This document shows, in pieces, positions 57,770 through 64,000 of a stretch of DNA of 64,000 nt. A model generated the notes under the pieces. That model worked only from the letters and a program-made list of their open reading frames with translations. It was not told the DNA's origin and ran no database searches. How positions within the stretch are numbered: the first letter of the stretch is position 1; every line of letters begins with the position of its first letter. Source of the stretch: Prodigiosinella confusarubida (lineage in GTDB: Bacteria > Pseudomonadota > Gammaproteobacteria > Enterobacterales > Enterobacteriaceae); NCBI RefSeq assembly GCF_002847015.1, contig NZ_CP025085.1, forward strand, positions 1-64,000, in the 5' to 3' direction. Made by a program: the position numbers and the translations under genes.

Positions 57770-59347
57770 ATGATGCAGCCACTTACCTCGCGCCAGAACC
57801 GATTATTGAAATATCTGTTACAGCATCAAGAGTATGTAACAGTTAAAAATATTGCACATTACCTGGATGTGTCAGAAAAGACCGTCTATCGCGATATGCA
57901 ATTTGTTGAAACCTTCCTTTCTGTCTGGAATATTCATCCAGACAAAAAGGTCGGTGCAGGAATCATGCTGACTTCCGATGATGATCGGGGTTTAACATTG
58001 CTGGAACAGCAGATTGTTGTAGATGACGGCGATACCGACGCGTTGATTAACAACGCCAGACGGATAAAAATCGCATCACAACTGTTGAGCGACACCCCCC
58101 ATGAGACGTCGATCAATAAACTGTCAGAACGTTATTTTATCAGTAGTGCGTCGATCGTTAACGATCTCAAAATCATCGAAAGCTGGTTACAACCGTTGGG
58201 ATTAACACTGGTTCGCAGCCAGAGCGGCACGCATATTGAAGGCAGTGAAAGCAGTGTGCGACAAGCGATGGTCTCGTTAATCAACGATGTCATGCAGCAC
58301 AAAGAGCCCGGTCACCTTAACCATTCTCGCCTCGATCCCGGCAGCTATAAAGCGCTGACAAACCATTTCGGTGAAGACGATGTCGGTTTTGTGCAAACAC
58401 TGTTGCAGGAAATGGAACAACAGCTTTCCTATACGCTTGGTGAACCTTATTACATCAATATCTTCACCCATACTTTGATTATGATGCACCGTATCGCGCA
58501 GGGAAAAGCGTTAATGATGGATGAAGATCATATTCATCAGCAGGTTGACAATCGTATATTTTCTATTGCGAAAAAAATGGTAAGCAGGATAGAACAGCGC
58601 GTCAATAACCGTTTACCTTCCGATGAAGTCTGGTTTATTTATCAATATATCATTTCTTCCGGCATTGTTATGGAAGAGCGGGAGGATAATCAGCTTCTTC
58701 GTTACCAATTCTCCAACGAAGAATCACGTCAGATAACTGGCACACTTATTCATGAATTTTCTAACCTGGTCCACTTTGATTTACGTGACGACAATATATT
58801 GCATGAAGGACTGCTTATTCACATTAAACCGCTGCTTAACCGATTAAAATATCACATTCATATCCGAAATCCTTTATTAGAAGATATCAAAAATGAGTTT
58901 CAGGATATTTACCAAATTACTCATCAAGCAATGAATGAGGTTTGTAATAAATTCCAGCTGGCACCCATTACCGAAGATGAAATTGGTTATCTGACAATCC
59001 ACTTTCAGGCAACGTTAGAACAGAAGATTGCCCATAAGCGTATCCTGGTGGTCTGTTCCAGCGGAGTCGGCACATCGCATCTGCTGAAGAGCCGTATTCT
59101 AAGAGCATTTCCTGACTGGATTATTGTCGGTGTTGTTTCAGCCAGTAATATGGTGACCTTTTGCCAGCAGGAAAATGTTGAACTGATTATTTCCACCATT
59201 CACCTGGAAGAACAGCAGATACCCATTGTCTATGTATCCGCCTTTTTTAATGACGATGATATTAAGCGCGTAACAAAAAAAGTCATCGCCAATAAATTGC
59301 ATCAGGCCGTTCATCAATCTCCCACGGCCGATCATTCATTTTCTTAA
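57770..59347 (+). CDS. PRD-containing BglG/MtlR-type transcriptional regulator
   Basis: 525 residues. Two N-terminal helix-turn-helices are seen (VTVKNIAHYLDVSEKTVYRD near 22-41, and INKLSERYFISSASIVNDLK near 116-135). Two PRD domains carry the phospho-His regions (FTHTLIMMHRIAQG and EGLLIHIKPLLNRLKYHIHI). A C-terminal EIIB-like domain contains VVCSSGVGTSHLLKSR with a phospho-Cys, typical of MtlR/FrvR-type DNA-binding activators controlled by PTS phosphorylation. An alternative start is the next codon (57773). It precedes the PTS genes by 22 bases and presumably controls them. Confidence 0.85.
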   Translation: MMQPLTSRQNRLLKYLLQHQEYVTVKNIAHYLDVSEKTVYRDMQFVETFLSVWNIHPDKKVGAGIMLTSDDDRGLTLLEQQIVVDDGDTDALINNARRIKIASQLLSDTPHETSINKLSERYFISSASIVNDLKIIESWLQPLGLTLVRSQSGTHIEGSESSVRQAMVSLINDVMQHKEPGHLNHSRLDPGSYKALTNHFGEDDVGFVQTLLQEMEQQLSYTLGEPYYINIFTHTLIMMHRIAQGKALMMDEDHIHQQVDNRIFSIAKKMVSRIEQRVNNRLPSDEVWFIYQYIISSGIVMEEREDNQLLRYQFSNEESRQITGTLIHEFSNLVHFDLRDDNILHEGLLIHIKPLLNRLKYHIHIRNPLLEDIKNEFQDIYQITHQAMNEVCNKFQLAPITEDEIGYLTIHFQATLEQKIAHKRILVVCSSGVGTSHLLKSRILRAFPDWIIVGVVSASNMVTFCQQENVELIISTIHLEEQQIPIVYVSAFFNDDDIKRVTKKVIANKLHQAVHQSPTADHSFS

Positions 59348-59369
59348 TTTTATTTATGAGGTGTGATTA

Positions 59370-59849
59370 ATGGATATCAACAAAATACTCAATGCCAATC
59401 GTGTAAAGTTGGCCATGACCGCAACGAATAAAGATGAAGTTATTAATGAATTAACTGATCTGTTATATGCCGATGGCGCCATAAGCAGTAAACAGGATTT
59501 TATTCATGATGTCTGGTTACGCGAGGCTGAAGGTTCCACTGGTTTTGAAAATCATATTGCTATTCCGCATGGAAAATCAGCGGCGGTGAAACAAACTACG
59601 TTAGCCATTGGTCGCACACTTCGGGATATTCCCTGGGAAACACTGGATGGTAGCCACGTCCGCTGCATTATCCTCTTCGCCGTGCGTCTGGAAGATCAGA
59701 ACACGACACACATTCGCCTGCTGTCTCAGGTTGCCAGTGCGCTGGCCGACGATGAGGTGATTGCTCAACTGTTAGACGAGTCCGATCCCCATAAAATTAT
59801 CCAACTGTTCAGTCAGTATGCAGAAACAGACCTTGTAAACCCTACATAA
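59370..59849 (+). CDS. PTS fructose-family enzyme IIA
   Basis: Cytosolic phosphocarrier, 159 residues. The phospho-acceptor is His67 in FENHIAIPHGKSAAV, the hallmark of the fructose/mannitol IIA domain. It takes phosphate from HPr and passes it to the IIB protein encoded next. GAGGTG precedes the start. Confidence 0.9.
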   Translation: MDINKILNANRVKLAMTATNKDEVINELTDLLYADGAISSKQDFIHDVWLREAEGSTGFENHIAIPHGKSAAVKQTTLAIGRTLRDIPWETLDGSHVRCIILFAVRLEDQNTTHIRLLSQVASALADDEVIAQLLDESDPHKIIQLFSQYAETDLVNPT

Positions 59850-59862
59850 GACGAGGCTCAAA

Positions 59863-60177
59863 ATGAATATTGTTTGTGTTGCCGCTTGTACGGCAGGTAT
59901 CGCGCATACCTATATCGCGCGTGAGAAACTTATTAAAGGCGCCAAAGCCTTGAATTACGCTATCAGAGTAGAAACACAAGGCACTATTGGTACAGAAAAT
60001 GAATTAACGCCGGATGAAATAGCCACAGCCGATGTCGTTATTCTGGCTGTCGATATCAAAATAAAAGGGGAAGAAAGATTTAAAGGGAAACCTATCGTCC
60101 GGGTAAAAACGGAAATTGTCATTAAATCTCCAGTCAAGTTTCTGGAAAAAGTCGCCGGCTCTTTAGCACGTGCCTGA
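59863..60177 (+). CDS. PTS fructose-family enzyme IIB
   Basis: 104 residues. The phospho-acceptor is Cys9 in VAACTAGIAHTYIARE; the usual family motif is CPTGxAHT, here CTAGIAHT. Length and fold match single-domain IIB proteins of the Frw/Frv type. It transfers phosphate to the sugar bound by IIC. Confidence 0.9.
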   Translation: MNIVCVAACTAGIAHTYIAREKLIKGAKALNYAIRVETQGTIGTENELTPDEIATADVVILAVDIKIKGEERFKGKPIVRVKTEIVIKSPVKFLEKVAGSLARA

Positions 60178-60202
60178 ATAACCATTCTTCGGGGAAAATA
60201 TT

Positions 60203-61294
60203 ATGAACGGCAAAAATAATACACTTGGCCAGGAAATAAAACGGCATCTCCTTACGGGTATTTCCTGGATGATTCCACTGATTGTCGCCGCCGGGATCTG
60301 TATCGCCCTCGGGCAGGTGATTGGCGGCCCCAGTGTCGCAGAGAAAACAGGCACCATTGCCTGGATGTTAAACCAGATTGGCGGCTGGGGTATGGGTTTG
60401 ATCGTTCCGCTGATAAGCGCTGCGATTGCCTATTCGATCGCTGACCGCCCAGGCTTCGCTCCCGGCCTGATTGTGGGTTTCATCTGCGGTCAGATTCAAA
60501 CTGGCTTTATTGGCGGTATTCTCGGCGGTTTTTTGGTCGGTTACGTGGTGCTTCTGCTGCGTCGCTATATCAAACTTCCGGCCTCTATGCAGGGGCTGAT
60601 GCCCATCATGATCCTGCCGCTGCTCAGTACCATTATCGCCGGCTTACTGATGATGACATTTATCGGCCAACCTATCGTCTGGCTACAGAAAGCGCTGATT
60701 CATTTGCTTGAATCCATGCAAGGCGGCTCGAAGTTCCTGATGGGGGCTATTCTGGGAGCCATGGCGACTTTCGACTTCGGTGGGCCGGTGAACAAAACCA
60801 TGTCACTGTTCGCCGACGGCATGTTGGTGGATGGTGTTTATGGCCCGGAAGCCGTCAAGTTTGTCGGTTCCATTATCCCGCCATTTGGCATCACACTCTC
60901 CTTCCTGCTGACCCGTTATAAATACACCCGAGCAGAGAAAGAGGCGCTAAAAGCCGCGTTCCCCATGGGTATCTGCATGATCACTGAAGGCGTGATCCCG
61001 ATTGCTGCCCGCGATTTATTCCGGGTCGTTGCCAGTTGCGTGGTTGCTTCGGCGATTGCTGGTGGGCTGATCATGGTCTGGGGCGTAGAAGCGCCGGTGC
61101 CGCACGGCGGTATGTTCGTCGTCCCGCTATTTACCAAACCGCTGATGTTTTGCCTGGCATTAGGCATCGGTACGGTCATTTGCGGCGTGATGCTATCGCT
61201 GCTCAAGAAACGCGTCACTCAGGAAGATGAAGAGTTCGACGATGTTGAAGATACCAGCGTCCGTGATGAAGACATTAAATTCACCCTCGAGTAA
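60203..61294 (+). CDS. PTS fructose-family enzyme IIC permease
   Basis: 363 residues, with about nine to ten membrane helices starting HLLTGISWMIPLIVAAGICI. GGPVNKTMSLFADGM and GMCMITEGVIPIA-like GICMITEGVIPIAARD are conserved in fructose IIC proteins. A charged tail (QEDEEFDDVEDTSVRDED) ends the protein. The sugar is not known; free-standing IIA, IIB, IIC with no kinase suggests a fructose-like ketose. Confidence 0.88.
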   Translation: MNGKNNTLGQEIKRHLLTGISWMIPLIVAAGICIALGQVIGGPSVAEKTGTIAWMLNQIGGWGMGLIVPLISAAIAYSIADRPGFAPGLIVGFICGQIQTGFIGGILGGFLVGYVVLLLRRYIKLPASMQGLMPIMILPLLSTIIAGLLMMTFIGQPIVWLQKALIHLLESMQGGSKFLMGAILGAMATFDFGGPVNKTMSLFADGMLVDGVYGPEAVKFVGSIIPPFGITLSFLLTRYKYTRAEKEALKAAFPMGICMITEGVIPIAARDLFRVVASCVVASAIAGGLIMVWGVEAPVPHGGMFVVPLFTKPLMFCLALGIGTVICGVMLSLLKKRVTQEDEEFDDVEDTSVRDEDIKFTLE

Positions 61295-61306
61295 ACAGGA
61301 GCCACC

Positions 61307-62158
61307 ATGTATGCCTCAATGAAAGCCATCATTGATGACGCGTATCAACAGCAGTATGCCGTGCTCGCCATCAACTGTTTCAACCTTGAGACCGCCCGGG
61401 CCGCTATTGCTGCCGCCGAACAGCAACAGGCTCCGCTGATTCTCAATGTCTACCAAGGACACTGCCAGCATTTCCCACCGCATCTTGCCGTGCCGCTGGT
61501 TCGTGCACTGGCGCAGCAAGCTGCCGTTCCGATCGCGCTGAGCCTGGATCACGGTACAGCGTTCGATCTGATCGGCCAGTCATTTCGAGCCGGGTTTACT
61601 GGCCTGATGATCGATGCATCCAGCCTTCCGCTGGCGGAAAATATTCGTCAGACGCATCAGGTAGTGCAAATGGCGATTACCGCCGGGGTCTGCGTAGAAG
61701 GGGAACTCGGACATATCGCCGACGCACCAGTGTATGACCGGGATGATGCCGCCGTGAAGATGACGCAGGTGGAAGATGTCATCCCCTTTATCCGTCAGAC
61801 CGGCATTGATCTGCTCGCCGTGTCGGTAGGCACCGCCCATGGAATTTATCCCCCCGGCGTGATACCACAAATTGACTTTGAACGCCTTGAAGCCCTGCAT
61901 CAGGCATCGACAGTGCCACTGGCGTTGCACGGCGGCAGCGGCACCAAGGCGGATGATATCCGCCGGGTGAGTCGCCATGGCGTTGCCAAAATCAATGTTG
62001 GTGCGGCGGTCTTTGAAGCAGGGAAAACGATGCTACAGCAGACATTACAACAGCATCCTGAAACCGAACTGGTTGATGTGCTGACCAGGATGGAATCCGC
62101 CTGCCGAGACGTGGTTTGTGAGTATCTCAGTTGGTCCGGCGCGTCGAATAAAGCATAA
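61307..62158 (+). CDS. Class II ketose-bisphosphate aldolase, first copy
   Basis: Zinc aldolase of the FbaA/GatY/KbaY superfamily, 283 residues. Metal and catalytic residues are in place: Asp81-His82 (LSLDHGT), Glu133 (EGELGHI), His178 (GTAHGIYP) and His208 (LHGGSG), with KINVGAAV for phosphate binding. It likely cleaves the phosphorylated ketose delivered by the adjacent PTS to dihydroxyacetone phosphate plus an aldehyde. It starts 12 bases after the IIC gene, so it is in the same operon. Confidence 0.85.
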   Translation: MYASMKAIIDDAYQQQYAVLAINCFNLETARAAIAAAEQQQAPLILNVYQGHCQHFPPHLAVPLVRALAQQAAVPIALSLDHGTAFDLIGQSFRAGFTGLMIDASSLPLAENIRQTHQVVQMAITAGVCVEGELGHIADAPVYDRDDAAVKMTQVEDVIPFIRQTGIDLLAVSVGTAHGIYPPGVIPQIDFERLEALHQASTVPLALHGGSGTKADDIRRVSRHGVAKINVGAAVFEAGKTMLQQTLQQHPETELVDVLTRMESACRDVVCEYLSWSGASNKA

Positions 62159-62188
62159 CGCCTGACCATACCCGTTTTATGTAAGACA

Positions 62189-62210
62189 CATCAGTGATGC
62201 CTCACTGATG
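62189..62210 (+). terminator. Hairpin between the two aldolase genes
   Basis: Perfect 9-base arms CATCAGTGA and TCACTGATG around TGCC. No T-run follows, so it is more likely an mRNA-processing or stabilising hairpin than a full terminator. Confidence 0.5.
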
Positions 62211-62251
62211 CGGAAAAGCTTTACCTATCATCCAACACAGGGAGACAAAAC

Positions 62252-63112
62252 ATGTTGATTTCCATGCACGAAATATTGAAACCCACCCGCGAACATCGCT
62301 TTGCCATCGGCGCATTCAACGTCGCCGATAGCTGCTTTATCCGTGCCGTGGTGGAAGAAGCTGAATCAACCAATACACCCGCCATTATTTCCATTCATCC
62401 CAGTGAACTGGAATTTGTTACCGATACGTTCTTCGCCTATGTACGGGAAAGAACCTTGCGCAGCCCAGTGCCCTTTGTGATTCACCTCGACCACGGCGCG
62501 TCTATTGCGCATGTACAGCGGGCCATTCAGTGTGGGTTTACCTCCGTCATGATCGACGGTTCGCTGCTGCCTTATGAAGAGAACGTGGCGCTGACCACCG
62601 AAGTGGTCAAACTGGCGCATGCCGTCGGCGTTTCCGTTGAGGGAGAGTTGGGGACGATTGGCGATACCGGCACCACAATAGAAGGCGGCGTCAGTAAAGT
62701 CATCTATACCGAACCTGAACAGGCGGAGGATTTCGTCAACCGAACAGGTGTTGATACGCTGGCAGTGGCGATCGGTACGGCGCACGGCATTTACCCGAAA
62801 GACCTGAAGCCAGAGCTACAAATGCACATCCTGCGGGATATTTCGCAACGCGTGTCAATCCCGCTGGTATTACATGGCGGCTCCGCCAATCCGGATGAGG
62901 AGATCGCCGAAGCCGTGACACTCGGCGTGGGTAAGATAAACATCTCCAGCGATATGAAGTATGCCTATTTTAAAAAAGCACGTGAAATCCTCAGCCGTGA
63001 AACCTGGTGGGATCCCAATGCCATTTACCCGGAACCCATCAAGGCGGCCAAAGAAGTCATTCGCTATAAAATGGCGCTATTCGGTTCTACCGGTAAAGCC
63101 AGTTTATATTGA
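62252..63112 (+). CDS. Class II ketose-bisphosphate aldolase, second and divergent copy
   Basis: 286 residues. All active-site positions are kept: Asp80-His81 (IHLDHGA), Glu132 (EGELGTIGD), His178 (GTAHGIYP) and His208 (LHGGSA), with KINISSDMKYAYF. The overall similarity to the first aldolase is modest by eye, so the two probably act on different stereoisomers or form one hetero-oligomer as GatY/GatZ do. It ends with YKMALFGSTGKASLY. GGGAGA precedes the start. Confidence 0.85.
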   Translation: MLISMHEILKPTREHRFAIGAFNVADSCFIRAVVEEAESTNTPAIISIHPSELEFVTDTFFAYVRERTLRSPVPFVIHLDHGASIAHVQRAIQCGFTSVMIDGSLLPYEENVALTTEVVKLAHAVGVSVEGELGTIGDTGTTIEGGVSKVIYTEPEQAEDFVNRTGVDTLAVAIGTAHGIYPKDLKPELQMHILRDISQRVSIPLVLHGGSANPDEEIAEAVTLGVGKINISSDMKYAYFKKAREILSRETWWDPNAIYPEPIKAAKEVIRYKMALFGSTGKASLY

Positions 63113-63138
63113 TACGACAAACAGATAGTCACAATACA

Positions 63139-63164
63139 GACAGGGAGTGACGACACTCCCTGTC
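63139..63164 (+). terminator. Terminator after the PTS/aldolase operon
   Basis: Perfect 11-base arms GACAGGGAGTG and CACTCCCTGTC around ACGA, 26 bases after the second aldolase. It closes the operon. The remaining 200 bases to mdaB hold no gene. Confidence 0.8.
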
Positions 63165-63370
63165 ACTATGATCCAACTGATATACATCGATGCTAAATGC
63201 TTACTATTTGATGAGTCAGCAGTTTGTATGACTGGCGTGTTTATCCATTTTCGCATTATTGTTATTTAGTCAACAGTGTTGTGCGCAATCGCACATTTTT
63301 CTCACCTGTCATGCTGAGTAGACTACACCCATCTTCAATATCATCATGATTACCGGCGAGATAATCTGTC

Positions 63371-63952
63371 ATGCATAACATTCTATTGATTAACGCGGGC
63401 AAAGCGTTTGCCCACTCCAAAGGCGCACTCAATAATACCCTGACCGATACTGCGGCGACGTTCCTGCGCGACAGTGGTCATAACGTTCGGATCACAACCG
63501 TCGATAACGGCTACGATATTCAACAGGAAGTTCAGAATTACCTGTGGGCTAATGCGGTGATTTATCAGATGCCAGCCTGGTGGATGGGCGAGCCCTGGAT
63601 CCTGAAAAAATATATTGATGAAGTCTTCACGGCAGGCCACGGTTCACTCTACGCCAGCGATGGACGAACCCGCTCCGACGATGGCAAAAAGTACGGTTCT
63701 GGCGGTTTGTTACAGGGGAAACACTATATGCTTTCCCTGACCTGGAATGCCCCGTTGGAAGCGTTTACCGACCCAGATCAGTTCTTTCACGGTGTAGGGG
63801 TTGACGGCGTTTACTTACCGTTCCATAAAGCCAATCAGTTCATCGGCATGTCACCACTGCCCACCTTTATCTGTAATGATGTGATGAAACAGCCTGATGT
63901 TGCTGGCGATATCATCCGTTACCGTCAACACCTCGGACAGATTCTGGCCTAA
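63371..63952 (+). CDS. mdaB: NADPH:quinone oxidoreductase MdaB
   Basis: Flavodoxin-fold FAD enzyme that reduces quinones by two electrons and protects against oxidative stress. It has 193 residues, matching E. coli MdaB along its length (EVQNYLWANAVIYQMPAWWM, YASDGRTRSDDGKKYGSGGL, MLSLTWNAPLEAFTDPDQFF, HGVGVDGVYLPFHKANQF). Its nearness to parC agrees with E. coli, with the PTS cluster inserted between them. The last 48 bases of the window hold no gene. Confidence 0.95.
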   Translation: MHNILLINAGKAFAHSKGALNNTLTDTAATFLRDSGHNVRITTVDNGYDIQQEVQNYLWANAVIYQMPAWWMGEPWILKKYIDEVFTAGHGSLYASDGRTRSDDGKKYGSGGLLQGKHYMLSLTWNAPLEAFTDPDQFFHGVGVDGVYLPFHKANQFIGMSPLPTFICNDVMKQPDVAGDIIRYRQHLGQILA

Positions 63953-64000
63953 CGCCCAGCGCGCAACCCTGCCCTGTGTCTATAGTGGGTGTTGCGCGAT

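Overview
The window looks like the chromosome of a soft-rot plant pathogen of the Dickeya type (Pectobacteriaceae). The evidence is a GH30 subfamily-8 glucuronoxylanase (XynA) of the Erwinia chrysanthemi type, together with enterobacterial core genes that are near-identical to those of E. coli (aspA, dcuA, lptFG, pepA, holC, valS, parC, plsC, ftsP, mdaB). The genus is inferred from remembered protein sequences, not from a search.

Layout. Positions 1-8.5 kb hold aspA-dcuA (aspartate/fumarate metabolism), a roughly 870-bp AT-rich gap with a 12-C run, the secreted xylanase xynA, the drug-efflux-type MFS gene yebQ, and two small envelope proteins. Positions 8.5-34.3 kb are accessory DNA. It appears to be a tandem array of at least three integrative elements, each ending in a P4-type integrase plus a copy of the leuX tRNA-Leu 3' end. 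Island 1 keeps a helicase remnant, hipBA and an integrase with its middle deleted. Island 2 keeps a helicase remnant, a HigBA-like toxin-antitoxin pair and a frameshifted integrase. Island 3 (about 14.3-34.3 kb) is intact. It carries an XRE regulator, a DUF6088 gene, a ParDE-like pair, a DUF4942 gene, an IS3-family remnant, and a co-oriented block of an Upf1-like helicase, hsdM, hsdS, a DUF4268 nuclease-like gene, hsdR, a NERD-helicase and a cytosolic 5'-nucleotidase. Its full-length integrase abuts leuX.

Positions 34.3-43.1 kb are conserved core: leuX, lptG/lptF (LPS export), divergent pepA, holC, valS and dkgA. Positions 43.1-47.5 kb hold a GntR regulator divergent from an ADP-ribosylglycohydrolase / NCS1 permease / PfkB kinase operon, which resembles E. 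coli yegTUVW with a different transporter. Positions 47.5-52.4 kb hold a gentisate catabolic operon (transporter, gentisate dioxygenase, fumarylpyruvate hydrolase, maleylpyruvate isomerase) with a divergent LysR regulator; no 3-hydroxybenzoate hydroxylase is present. Positions 52.5-57.3 kb are ftsP, plsC and parC. Positions 57.8-63.1 kb hold a PRD regulator, a three-gene fructose-family PTS and two different class II aldolases, inserted between parC and mdaB.

Most notable points are the tandem integrase/att array at leuX, the candidate composite defence block at 18.2-32.8 kb, and a G7 tract at the hsdM/hsdS junction where loss of one G would fuse the two proteins.
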